Below, one piece after another: positions 23,446-36,490 of a stretch of 64,000 nt of DNA (positions within the stretch are counted from its first letter, which is position 1; every line of letters begins with the position of its first letter). The position numbers and the translations under genes are program-made. The stretch is from Taeniopygia guttata (Eukaryota; Chordata; Aves; Passeriformes; Estrildidae): NCBI RefSeq assembly GCF_048771995.1, contig NC_133034.1, positions 1,612,001 to 1,676,000 on the forward strand. Direction: 5' to 3'. Under the pieces are notes generated by a model. That model made no database searches. It was not told the origin of the DNA and saw nothing but the letters and a program-made list of their open reading frames with translations.

Positions 23446-26400
23446 CTTCCTGTTTTGAAATATCTGTTGATGCACCTCTGTTTAAAAAATGTCACCACAA
23501 AACCTCAAGTTATATAGCCAACTTAGGTTTTTGGTGAGTGTATTGTATTCACAACAAAAAATAAAGGCAAGCTCTTTTTTAGAGGGCTCCTGTTGGAGAT
23601 TCTGATTTGCACAAGTAAGGATATTTTGTGTCCTTGCTCAGAAATGCCCTGGCCAGAACTGACATCCTCACCTTCCATAGAGGGACCTTTAAGGTTAAAG
23701 GTTTTCCATTGCAGGAGAATTTTCTGGCTGTGGTGGGACTGTGTAATTCCAGTATGCAGGATTATGTGCACCAAAGGAGGGGATCCCATGGCTGGAGGTG
23801 ACAGCAGCTGGGTGACACTGGCCTTAGGAGTTCCTAATGCTGGCAACACTGCAGAATTTGTCAACAAGGCATGTTTAGAATGAAGGAACATAAACAGCAT
23901 GCAGTAATACAAATATACAATTCAGATATATTTTTGTGGATTTGTTTAGAAAAAAGCAAGATAAATGACTGCAGTTGTCTATTCTCCTTGACTAAAATGA
24001 AATCATCAGTGGGTGTTTTTCCATTTCTTCCCTAGCAAATTCCTTGCACTGAGCTGTCATGGGGGATCCCATTAAGAGTTCTTCTTTCTTCCTTTCGTGG
24101 CAGCCTTTGGGAATGTGCCTCACATCCCACCAAGGAGAAACTCAGGGCAATAAAAATGTGAGTGTTGCTTAGCAAGGTTCTACAATTCAAAGATGTTGAG
24201 CTGAATTTAGTAGGCTTAGTGTTACTCAGAGACTTGAAGGAAGGATTAAGTTTACATTTACTTGAGCATAAAATGAGAATAAAAGCCTTAGAGGTTTCTT
24301 AGATCTGTTTTACATTTAAGAGTGTTGTCTATTGCAACATTAATAAATAAGCCTTTGTAACTAATTCAGGGCACCTAAATAAGGCATGCAGTGTTGAACA
24401 GTGTTTGAAAAACTGAGATGTGAGCCAGCCAGGCTTCTGGCCTCAGGTCTTCACCAGCATCTCCAGATTGTATGGAATGAAAAGAAAAAGTGTCAGTTTG
24501 AGAAATCAGACTGTAATTCAGCTTTCTGAGCATCTAGACAAATTGAGAAATGCAGTCTGGAGAGACTAAAAGGTACAGAGTTTCACCTGGCTATAAAACT
24601 TGAGATTGCAACTGCTGAATTTCCTCATCTTCCGTCTCTGGAATTACAGAGTGCTGGGTTGTGCCAGCTAATATCCAAATTACATGGAAACAGCATTTAA
24701 GGATTTACAATGATATTCCTTTTCTAAAACATACTTTTCCCTAGAAATTGTGTCTTGAAGTAGGAGAACAGTCCCACAAACCCAGTGTATGGGCAGAGCA
24801 GAGTTTTCATGTTTCTTCAGGGGGGAAATCCTTTGGGCTGAAGCTGGTGGTGCTGCACATGCTGCAGGTTTGAGGAGCCCATACAACACAGAGCTGCAGG
24901 GGAGGGCTGAGTCTTGGCTGTAAGTCACATCAGAGGGATGTTCTAGAAGGACAAAAAGCACAGATAAAGCAAACATAGCAGGAATAGTTACAGACCTATG
25001 GAAAAGTGTAAGATGAATTCACTGGAGCTTGTGAATAGCTTGAAAATATCTATAATGTAATTTAAAAGGTGATTTTTTTTGGCCATCAGAATACAATAGA
25101 TGTAATATGCTACCCACTATACAGGCAGGCTTGTAATTTTGGCTTCAGTTTATCTAATATAAAAAGCAAGTGCTTGACAAGGACCAAAGTGTAAAAAAGC
25201 TATGATGGGCAGATGCTGAAAGTGTTCTTGATGTTATTTGGGAAGAAGGAACCCAGCTCTCACATTTCTAATGCCAGTCTTTCTCTTGTGTTCACCAAGT
25301 TTGGCTAAAACCTTCCAGGTGAAAGGGGAGAGACATGGTGAAAAAATTTAGAATATTAAAATACTACACAAGTCATTCCTTACTGCTGCTTTTTAATTTG
25401 AAAAGATTGTCCCTTTATGTCTTTGATAACAAGAGTAACCTGAAAACTAACATTGGGAAAATTTAAATTTTGTGCAGAAACTTCTAAGAGAGCGTTAAGT
25501 TATGAGTTATTTCTTTTAGCTGAATGTTTCTTCTGAGCATTGCTTTTTCTGTCAGCCTTGACTGGTGTAAATGAAATTTCCCTTGACTGTACATGGCAGG
25601 TTGGTAATTATTAATACATGACTGGTTGTTAATTATTGCACATTTGGTGTCATGTTTGTGGGGTGCTCTGGTCTAAGGTTTATATGGAAAAATTCAAGTA
25701 GACTAAATTCATGGCTACAGTGAATTACTGTCAATTTTAGACATCACAGTTTCAAAAAGAAAGTCTTATTTTACTACTAAAGGTGTACAAAACCTGGGAG
25801 TTGCTAATGATTGCATTGATCACTTCAATACCTGATGGTTTCTCACAAAGAGCAGTAAACTCCAGTCTGGTTTTGCAAAGCCCCTGTCGGGTAGGTAACA
25901 GCCCAGTGCCACATGATTGTGTGGCCTGTGGGTTTGGCTCATTCCCACCAGCTGTGGAGGCTGCTGGCTGAGCTGATGGCTCTTGCCTCATGCCACAGAT
26001 CAGCTTAAAACCTGCAGGAAAAAGAGCCTGGAGCTAGGCAGGGCAGTGAAGCACAGGCTGAGGAAAGATGCAGTTCTGCAGCAGAGCTGCGGTGGCACAG
26101 CAGAGCAGCAGCTTTGTCTTGACTCAGGTGTGTGCTCAGCCTCATGAGCTGTTTCTGCTCTGGGAATGTAAGGTGGTTTAAATCTTTTTTAGCTCTTTTG
26201 ATGCTCCCACTCATTGCTTCTCAACCTTCAAGTCCATAAAGGATATTTTCTGCACTTCTGTTTTCTGTTAGTTAATCTCTCTTACTGAGTCTGATTCTAT
26301 ACTTAGAAAATCCCAATCCTCTTGGCAAATCACGTCTTTCGCTCTTGCACTTCCCTTCTGATTTTTGCCACTTGTCTTTTCAGCTCATTTTTCAAGGGCC

Positions 26401-29400
26401 TCTTTGTATTTTTGGGGAACTATTCTGTAATTGCATGTAAAAAGTGCAGTCATTTGATGATTTTTATTCTGGGTGTAAAGCGTTTATCATCCAGTATCAT
26501 TGCTGCAGGTAACATGATTTCCTATAGGAAATTCTATTTGTATATTATCAGAAAATAGAGACTAGAGTGAGAGTAGATCCCAGGTGCTGCACACACAGGG
26601 CTCAGCACTGTCTGGCACATGGGATGTGGAGAGGGATGGGAACAGCAGTAGCACAGTTTGACCAGTGACCCTTGCTTTGAGGGGCCACAGATCTGTGTGT
26701 GCTTGGTGGCCAGGCAGTGTTGGGAAGCCAGGTGCTCTAACACCACACACAGCTTGTGGGGCACTCAGTACCTGCAGCTGATAACAGATTTATAAAGCAG
26801 CCAGTGCTTTAGGAACCTCTGCTTTCAAAGTGCTGCCCTGTTTGTACACTCAGGTGTGCGTTCCTGGTGGCAGGGATGGGCTCTGTCAGTGAGATTTGCA
26901 ACCTGTGCTGTCCCTTCTGGGCTGTAGGTGGGTGGCTGGGACACTGTGCCCCGGTGTCAGGCCAGCTGGCAGGGTCAGGCACTGCCAGTGTCGCCCTGTG
27001 ACGCTGTGTGCAGCAGAGATCACCTCTTTGGTTGCTATTCTCTCAGCCATTTGTTCTAAAAGACTTTCTGCTGCAGCTGTTGGCTGCCCCGTGCTGCCAG
27101 CAGGAGTGACAGTGTCAGGGTGACCTCTGCCCCTCGTGGCCCTGTTCAGATGGACCCTTGCAGTTTCCATGCAGCACCAGTGCATCAGCCAGACCTTGCT
27201 TCCTTGCAGTGCTGTCTGCCTGATTGATCAGCATTCTCAGGGAGAGAAAAGGCAATTGCAACTCCAGCAGCCTTTGAGTTGGTACAGCAGAGGGACAAAG
27301 GAGCTCCAAAAGTTCCCCAAACAGTGGCTTCATGGCCTGGCACAAAGGCTGTTCCCAGGAGTGCCTGCAGCCTCTCCTGGAGAGCACTGGGGGGTGGCAG
27401 CTGTGTCACTATTAGATCTTGCTTGATAGAAGCTGAGAAGCTGCTTTTGTGCCAACATGTGCACACCTCTCCGGCCTTACCCTCTGGCACTGTTCAGAGC
27501 TGTCTGAAGGCTGTGGGAAATAAGTGCTGCCCAAAAGCTCTGCTTCCCTCAGGTCTTTCCTGTAGCTCCTGAACTGCTGGACATGTGTGGTCTGCTTCTG
27601 AGAGGTCTGCAGGAGGTTTTGCTTATTTGAGGGGGAATGAAGAAAGAAATTCATAGATCAAGGGACAAAAGTCCAGTGACAGCCAGAAGGTACTAATCTG
27701 AATGTCTTATCTTGCTGTGTGGCCTTTAACTTCTGGAGGCAGAAGGTAAGTGAGAAGGTCTCTACCGAGACAGAGTACTGGTAGCTGTGATCTGAGGTTC
27801 TCCACACTTCAGAGAAGGCTCTAAAGTGGGCAATTTTCTGTTCCTTTTTGTCCCTACAGCAACAAAGTCACAGAACCAGATCCATGCCAACACTGGTTGT
27901 TCATGGTGACACCAGTTTCAGGTTTGGAATCTGTTTTCCTTGGTGTTTATCTGCATGTTGTGGCCAGAGCCCATTGAAGCAGGAGAAGATTACTGCTGGC
28001 TTGACAGTCCAGCACTTCAGAGCTCAGGGTATTCCTGATGGGTACTGGGAGGGCAGAGGAGGGGCCTCCTTTTAGACAAGTATGAGAGGTTGTGTGGTTT
28101 TGTTTTTAAATCAAAAAGCAGCACAAATGAAAACCAAGCTTTGGGAGCATTCTTCAGCTGTAGGAGAAGCTTCTGCTGAAGGGGCAAAGGACTGGAGAGC
28201 ATCAATGGATTTGTCTCCCATTCAGGTTCCTGGTGGGAAGCAGTGTGGAGGTGGCCCTGGACTCTACACGTGTGATGGGCAGAGTTTGTGTTGCTGTGTG
28301 GGGTGAGGGCAGCCAGGCAAGGAGGAGACAGCTCCAGTGAGTGCCAGGGGCAGCGTGGAGCTGCTGAGGGGCAGCAGCAGCAGTGTGTCACTGAGGAGTA
28401 GCACCTGGGCTATGAGGGGCCAGGAAGGAGAATGGGAGCTGGCAGGGACAGGGATGGAAGAGTGAAGGAAGTGGTTCCAGCAGAGGAGAAATGATGTGGA
28501 GGTGGAAATGCTAGCTCAGAAAGCACCTGCAGGTTACTGGGGAGTGCCTCCTCCCTCACTGGAGAGCCTGTCTGGTCTGTGTCTCGCTGCTGGAGATCCC
28601 TGCATGGGGCTGCTGTCACCCTGCTGTGTAACTGGTGGACTGTGACTCCCAGCCCTGCCCTGCCCTGCCCAGCAGGCACCTGTGACACTTGTGGCTGTCA
28701 GAAATGAGCAGTCACACGGGGCCATCTGAAAATTGCAGTCACAGCCCCCTCTGTGTCTGAGGCTGGGCTCTGGCTGGACTGTCTCCATCAGAAAATATCC
28801 AAAATTCACATGGATCACCTGGGGCATTGAGCAGTTTGGTTAGTCCAGGTCAATTAAAAATGAAATACTATCTTTTGATCCTCTTTGCAAACAAACTTTT
28901 TCAAGTTTTTTTTTGGCAGAAACAACCTTTTTTTTTTCCCCTCATGGAAAATTCCTATTTTCTCAGAAACAGAAAATCTCCCCTATGGAAAATTTCCAAT
29001 GAGCTCCAGTTCTAAACCTTGATGCCAGAAAACATCTAGCAGGCATTAGCGGAGGGTGACTCAGGGTGTAATGTATCATTTAATTCTGACTAGGGCAACA
29101 CAGCCACAGGAATTGGAGAACACAAGCAGGCTCTCAGCATCCCTAACTCAATAGTCAATCCACCAAAACCACATATGCAGAACAGGGGAAAAGTGTCACA
29201 ATAACACTTCAGTTTGGAAATCTCAGATCTACCCTGAGAAAGAAACTGGAAAAATGTCATCAGATGCACCATCTCTGCTTCCTCTTGCTGACTTCCAAAT
29301 CCAACATGTTTGTGTTACAAGAAGATGCTTTTATTTTGTATTTTTATGTTTTTAGCACTTAGTTTCAACACCCAAGGGTCTGAGAGGTTTCCTGCTCCTA

Positions 29401-29820
29401 CAAGCAGTGGAGAAAATCATCTAGCATTTTGTAGGTATGACACACTTGAAGTTTGGTCTGTTGTTGCACAAGAAATAGTCTCCAGTCCTTCTCCAACAGC
29501 TCTGCTGCTGCTTTCCTACTCAGAAAAGAGACCAGCTGGCTGAGAAAGTATTTTTCCCTTCAGCAGAAAAAGGGTGTGGGATACAAGTCTGTTTCCAAAG
29601 GTAACTTAGACCCTATTCATTGCCATGACACAAAGGCAATGAAAAGGTGCTTTATTTATCACTGTTTTTATTTATCACTAATTTCACTTCAAGTATGAAG
29701 GGCGGATTTCTTCTGTCCAAACACAACTGTGAATTTTTGGGGGCACATAATTTATTTTTTTAAAAATTAAAACATTAGTAATTTAAAGATGTTAATTTTT
29801 TACTATTCTAAAAGTATTTG
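23446..29820. other. Intergenic sequence without recognisable genes
   Basis: About 6.4 kb of mixed composition. A GC-richer patch at 26.9-27.6 kb gives overlapping open frames on both strands, none resembling a known family. No tRNA, rRNA or other RNA gene is recognisable. Confidence 0.65.
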
Positions 29821-29883
29821 TTGCAGCTGAACTAAATTTGGTTTGGTTTTTGAATCTTCAAATTTGTTCAGTTTTATCTGCAA
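29821..29883. repeat. Imperfect inverted repeat (stem-loop)
   Basis: The left arm TTGCAG-CTGAAC-AAATTTG (29821-29840) pairs with the right arm at 29859-29883, with a 6-nt bulge on the right arm and a one-base mismatch. The loop is 18 nt. Its nature is unknown. Confidence 0.55.
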
Positions 29884-32800
29884 CCTTAAGAATCCAGTGC
29901 AAGATGGGCACTAACCAAATATCCTTACCAATGTACTTGATCATGACTTATGCATGTCTTTGATGCAAGATGCCTCAGAGCCTTCTATTCAAGGCACGAC
30001 TTGAATTTTTAATGTTAAAGAGAAGCAGGAACCAAAAAAATTCCTTTTAGAATAAGAAAGAACTACTGAAAAACCTCTTTCATGTCCTCTGTGCATTATA
30101 AAAAGGGAAGAAAGTAATCCAAAGGTTCTTTGCCCCCTGTCTTTGAAAGTTCTTTCATTATCTCTTCAAGCAGTTCTCTCCTGTTTTTTTGGGTTTTCTC
30201 TAGTGCGAGCCTTCCCCACACAGAAACAGATGAATAATATTTCTCTCGTTTGTCGTTATATAAAATAGGAAGCTTTACATTCCTGCCTCTCAGGTGCCAT
30301 CTTGAGCTGCTCTTTGCACTTTTCAACAACAGGCAAAAAATCCTACAGCCTTCTGCTGCAGACTTGGTTTTGAGAGTGATAAAAATGAAAGTCAAAACGG
30401 GATTACAGCATTTAGGACCCATTTAATTTCTCAGAGGCATGGAGTTGGAAACAACTGAGCATTCCATTGCTCCTGCAGGAAAGACCAACAAGATATTTTG
30501 TGAAGGAAGTTTTCTTTCTGCATAGGTGAGCATGCTTGCAACCTCATAATGGCAGGAGTTCCACCTGAGCAGCTGTTGGCAGTTCTGCAAAGTTCATGTA
30601 GCCTGTTATCTTTCCTAAATATATAAATATAACTAGGAATTGAGAAAGAAATAAGGGAAAAAGTAATAGGAAGTCAAGTCATGCAGGATGATATGCAAGG
30701 TCAGAGTGTTCCTTGTTTATCTTGTATCTCTACATTGAGTGCACTATTGCATAATGGCACAAGGGCTGGATATTTTCTCCAGTGTAGTGATGCATTTTAA
30801 TTAAATTCACTGCTTAAAGTGCAGTTATTCATTAAAGGTATCCAGTTGTCCTGAAAAGCATCCTGACCTTGGATACCCAGTTCTCTGAAGAGGACAGCTA
30901 GGGTTATGAACTAAATAATCATTATTTAATATAATTCACAGACAAAAAACAGAGCTTCTTGAGCAGTTGACTGCATCCATGTGTTCTGTTCACCTTGCCA
31001 GTCCCTCTGAAAGTTTCCAGGTCACACTGTTCCCTATGTGACATCAGCAAATCAAGGCAGGTATGTCCTCCTCTCACACAGTCTGGACTTTGACTGGACC
31101 TCAGCCCCCAGGCAGCTCCAGCCTCTGCAGGGACAGGGTGGGAGCCCTTGGGCACTCCTGAATCACGTTTGAAGGGCATTTTCATGAGGGAAGCAAGCAG
31201 ATACAAAAGCTCTGCAAAATTCAAGCTGCATTTGTCAACAACAAAGAATGTGCAGTTCTCAGCTAACAATAAAACATTTATTCATTTCCTATTTTTTTTG
31301 TTTTCCACTGCTCAAGTGTTCTCTGTGTTGAGGTTGAATCTTTCAGACCCCAGTAGATGTCTTCCCTGGAACACAGAGGCCCTGTTTTTCCCTAGAAACT
31401 TCTGCCCTAGTCTAGCCTCAGTGTAAAATATCCTTTGCTGCAGAAATGCATTTCTTATTTCTCTCATCTGCCCACTGTTCCTTTCTTTCTGAAATTTTTT
31501 CTTTTATCTTCTCAGATGCAGCACTATGACTTTGATCTTGTTTTCTTTTGCTGGTGTTATCCCACCATCAGCCAGTGAGAGACAGAGAAGAAAACTGGCT
31601 TTATCAGGAAGACAGTTATTCTTTTGTTCTCCAGGATTACAAAGGGCTTGGCTTCCAATGGTCTTTACTCAACCTGTGCATGGATAAGCAGGTAAAAGAC
31701 ACCACTGTCTTTGCTGAGCACAAGGAACGGGAGGGCAGTGAAAGATGGGCTAAAGACAAGGAAGCCAACAATCATGTTTCAAACAAATAAATTTGATTGA
31801 AGAAGTTTCCCCAGCTCCTAAAGCTGTAACAGCTCAGTCTACTTTGAAAATTTAAACTGCAGCCCCAAATCTGAGTGTGCTTCAATGAGGGTAAAGGCTT
31901 GGAAAGGAATCACATGTTTTTTGGCTCTGCCAAGATAATGTAATCTCCTGGTGTCTAGGAAGTGGTGATCAAAGAAAGGCTGTCTTGGGGGCTTGCAAGT
32001 GTCTGCTGGGTAAGTAAAGTGAGGGATGTGTAAAGGTCAGAGTGCTCTGTTGATAAGGGGATGCACTGAAAAGGCAGAAGAACCACAGAGACTTCCTGTG
32101 TCATTACAGCAGGTGCTGTGTGAAGCTGAGAGAAGAGCTGAACAAAGCAAACCACAAGGATGACAGGATATTTAAAGCAAAATGGGGAAATAATGAGTCA
32201 TCCCTATTTATCAAAGTCCAGGAAAAGAGATTTCTGTCTTGGGTAATTTCTCAATGGGATATAAAGGCAGCCTTTAACAAAAGGGGGGAAAAAGTCTTAA
32301 TACCATTTAATTTCCTTTAGCCCAAGCAACCAAAATACCTTCAGACTACAGAAGCTACCAATTATGTAACATTGTTACCAAAAAAAGTCAGTATTTTCCA
32401 GGAGTCTGGAGTTGAATCTGTCCCTGTAATCAGAGCAAAGTGTTGCTTGGTTGTAAACAAACACGTCTCTATTCAGGAGTGATCCTCAGATACCCAGAGT
32501 TAAACAGCATTAATGGAACATTAGAGAAACATCTTTTTTGGCCTTATTTGGAGCAGATCATTCCCATGGAATAGGTAAGGTATTGATTTGGTTATTTATT
32601 GGCTTTGGCATTCCTTGTTGAAAATTTGGCTTCCCAAAGGTAATTTTCCTTGGGGGAAGACCTTGCCAATGCCTCAAGATATCGTCTCTGTTTTGTGTGG
32701 ATTCATGCTTCAGACCCTCTGCTAAGTTAAGTGGACTCTTTGGCCACCAGAAGCTTTTCCACAGAGCTTTCAGGCAAGTTGCTACTTATTATTCTGGTAG

Positions 32801-35800
32801 TAAATCAGGTTACACATGTTGGTTGCCTCAGGTGCCCAGCATTTCCACGGTGGTGCTGTCAGAAATAATTCTCCTTAGCAAGGCAGGCTGGTGCTGTGAG
32901 GAGACCTCACCCCTCCTGCAGACTGTCCATATGCCCTGCTGCTGTCCATCTGTTGGTATGAAGAGAAACTTCCAAGAAATGGAAGGCTGCTAATGTGCAC
33001 AGTGTGAGGTGGTGTGTAGGGGTAGGATAATATTGGTATCACTGGTGCTTGGTCACCTAGGTGATGGATCTGGCTGCTATAGTAACCTGCAGGCTGCATT
33101 GCTCATCGAATACGAGTTTTTACAAACAGGATTGTTTTAAGGTGCTGTTGCCCTGTCTGTTGCCCTTTTAAAATTTTTACGTGAGACTTTGGAGTACAGG
33201 TTTTATAGTCTTTTTTTTCCTTCAAATTGTGTCCAGGAAAACACATGATGTTTATGCCCAAACATTGAATTTAGGTTAGAGATGTTTGAAAAAATAAAGA
33301 CATGCTATTGCTCTTCACCTTCTGAAGTTGTGCTTCTTAGGCCCATCCTTCACTACGGAAGATGATGTTTCAGGAGTCAGAGCCAATTCCATATCTGCAT
33401 CCCAGGATCCACATGGACTCCTCCCAGGCTTTGCCATCATGCAAGCCTGCAGCCATGTGCTGTGCCAGGGCCGTGTCTGCCCTGTGGTTATTCTGTGCAT
33501 GGCTTTGCTGCCTTGTGGGGCACTGCAACACCTCTCTTGAGCCAGAAAAGAAGGGATTTTAATCCCTACAGTGCCTTCAGCTCATGAGGAGTGCAGTATG
33601 TTCATCCAGGAATCCACCTGATCCGCTGCTGGGTGGGAGATGTTCACAGGGTCATATTATGGGGTGTCTCATTGAGATCTGTGAAAGATGGGCCAGCAGC
33701 CACGAGGGCACAGACTGGGAGAGCAGCTCATAACAAGAGAATGGGTTTTTCTTTTTGATCACTATGAAAGAGTTGGCTGTGTGTTTTCAGGAGTCCCACG
33801 GTGTGTTACCTTTTCTGCTTGGACAATATTGGCAGTAGGAGATTTTTTAATTCCTATATATTTTTAAGTATAGAATTAAAAATATGTGTTTGTTATATAT
33901 ATTTAATTCCTATTTATTTTTAGTTCCTTAAATCAAGAGATTCTTAAGTTCCTCTTGGCAGAGAAGGATGGGACCAGGGGGAGTGTGTCTTGATGACTTG
34001 TGGAGGGACAAACTGGCATATTCTTCACAATGTGACCTGACTGAAGAGATTTTCTGCTTTCTGGAAAATTTTACAGGGCATAAATAAAAATCTGGAAAAA
34101 CACTGATGAAATCAAACCCAAAATTGATCTAAATGAGGCTGCCAACTTTCTGTCTCACACAGGGCACTGCAGGTTTACCATGAAGGCAGAGCAGGGCCAA
34201 CATGAGCACCCCAGAACTGCACCAAGATTAATCTCAATATAAATGGGGAGCCACAACATACAGCAGCCCATTTCTCAGAAGGAAATTTGTGTCTGTACCC
34301 CAAAGAGTTACCCCAGTCATGCTTGAGACATTCAGGAGAGTGTTCAGTACCCTGCAGTACTGAAACTGCTTTGGCTGCTCTTGGCACAACCAACTGTGCA
34401 GCTGCTGATGCAGCTGTGTTGGGTGTTTTGACAAAGCATGAGAGGAATATCTGTTCATGGCACTCCAGCTGTAATACCAACCTGAAAAGATTGCCTCTGG
34501 GCAATGACAAGACTTTAACTGCTCTGCAGCCCAGCATCTTTGCTGGCAGAACAGGCACGAGCTGTGTCCATATGATCTGCCAGCTGATGATTTCTCGTGT
34601 GGGATGGAAGTGGAATACACATTCCCAGGAACGGGTGGTTAGTGGGCAGGGGTACAGTTTGGTAGGCCTTGAAGATGAAAAGCCAGGGGAAAGGAAGCTG
34701 CCACTAAAGGATTCTCTGTGCATGAAGTCATCTGGATTTGCTATGCCTACTCTCCAAAGAGAGGGTGGCTGGAGAAAGATGTGCTGTAGTTTGGGCATTT
34801 ACTGGTGAACTGGGGCATCTGCTTCTGGTTTGGGTTGCCCTCGTTCCTGGGCAGAAAGGTGTCAGGCAGTGTAGGGGACAGGAGAGTGGAGGGAACTTGT
34901 TTCAGCTGTGTGAAAACTGGGCCCAAGTAATCAGCTGCATTAGAGCTAACCCAAGTGTGTTTTCATGGCTTGGCCATTGGCACTATTGACTGCTAAATGT
35001 GCTGGAGTCTCGTTGACCCCATGAGCCTCTTCTAATCAATGGACAGCTCTCCTCCATGTCACATGCCAGTGTTCAAAGAAATCACATCACTGAACATCAT
35101 CATAGATGTCATCTTCATTCCCTTGTCCCTGCGGCCTTCTGAACAGGAGCATGGCAATTACTGGATGTAGTTTAATTTGCTTGCTTTGGCTTTTATTCCA
35201 TTTGGGCTGCGTAGCAGAGGATTCTTACATAGCAAGGTTAGATCAATTCTGCTGACTCCAGCCTTGCTTGAATTTGTATAATGTGCTGATGCTGTAAACA
35301 GGAGTGGTTCTGTCTCCCACTGCAAACTCTTTGTCAGCTGTGCAATGCTGAGATTTGTTTGGTATTAACTGAGCTTTATGGGTATGATAGGATGTCACAT
35401 GTTGCTGGGGGTGGCAGGCTCCTTCCACCTGATTGCAGCAGTTTGGAGTGTGACAAACCTGATGTGTGAACAAAAGGATTGTTCACCGTCCCAAAGAAGC
35501 CAAAACTGAGGATGTCCAAGCAGGTGTTTGCTTTGGGTCTCCAGTTGCACACGTCAGTCTGTACCTCTGTTTAACATCCCGGCTATGGGTTTGTTGTTGT
35601 TTTTTCTCATCTTCTTGGTGTGTATTTTCAGGAGTGCATTCGGGCAAGGCACTGAAGTGCCAAATCTAAGGAACCAGGACAAGCAGGAGGGTGCCTGCTT
35701 TGCAAATATTTTGGGCAGTGATGGGGCATCGGACAAAAATTTCAACAGAGACAGAAGTGAAAGAGGGCAGAGGAGATTCAGGCTCTTCCTTTCATAGTCC

Positions 35801-36199
35801 TGCATCAGGTTAACAGGAAAGTCTCCATCTCCTGTGGATTATTAGTTTTGTTACACTGTCCTGTGATACTTCATCCCCCTTGGGTTCAAGGTAATGACAG
35901 TTCTCTAGGAGTGTACCATAAAATCCCGAGATGTTCATGGAGATGGGCTAACTAAAAGAGACAGCAGGCTCGCTCAGAGGATGTGGCTGTCATCAACACC
36001 ACAGTTACTATAGCTGAGCTTTCAAAGCAGATCTTCAACAGTCAAGCTGCTGGCAGATGGCACTTTCCTCCTTCCCAGCCTCAACTCCACTGGAGAACTG
36101 GTGCTGGTTTTCAGTGTCATGTTCCTTTCCCTTCAGTGTATTCTGCTCTTGCCATTAAGCATTTTATTCAGACTGTGGTCACTCACTCTTAGCAAATCC
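29884..36199. other. Intergenic sequence, with one region open on both strands
   Basis: No recognisable gene. At 34175-34798 the minus strand has a 207-codon ATG open frame, and the + strand is open at 34287-34808. Neither translation resembles a family I know. A T/A-rich patch at 33841-33930 repeats TTTAATTCCTAT. No confirmed feature. Confidence 0.6.
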
Positions 36200-36490
36200 T
36201 GAATCACAGGGTGGTGTGGGTTGGAAGGGACCTTAAATATCATCTCATTCCAACCCCCTCGCCATGGCAGGGACACCTTCCACTAGAGCAGAGCTTCCTC
36301 CAGCCTGGCCTTAAGCACTGCCAGGAATGGGTCATCCAGAGTTCCTCTGAGCAATCTGTTCCAATGCCTTACCAGCCTCACAGTAAAGAATTTCTTCCTA
36401 ATACAGAGTCTAAACCAGCCCTCCTTCAGTTTGAAGCCTTTGCCCCATGTCCTGTTACTCCATACACTTGTAAATAGTCCCTGTTGAAGA
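36200..36490 (-). mobile_element. CR1 LINE 3' end, antisense
   Basis: The + strand begins GAATCACAGGGTGGTGTGGG and TTGGAAGGGACC, the reverse complement of the CR1 terminus. It continues through CCAACCCCCTCGCCATGGCA, CTTCCTCCAGCCTGGCC, TTCTTCCTAATACAGAGTC and CATGTCCTGTTAC. It is 5'-truncated and well preserved, with no reverse transcriptase segment. Confidence 0.92.

Noticed and set aside
30096..30422. 108-codon minus-strand frame ending in a Lys/Glu-rich stretch
   Set aside because: It looks superficially protein-like, but has no family match and no supporting signals.
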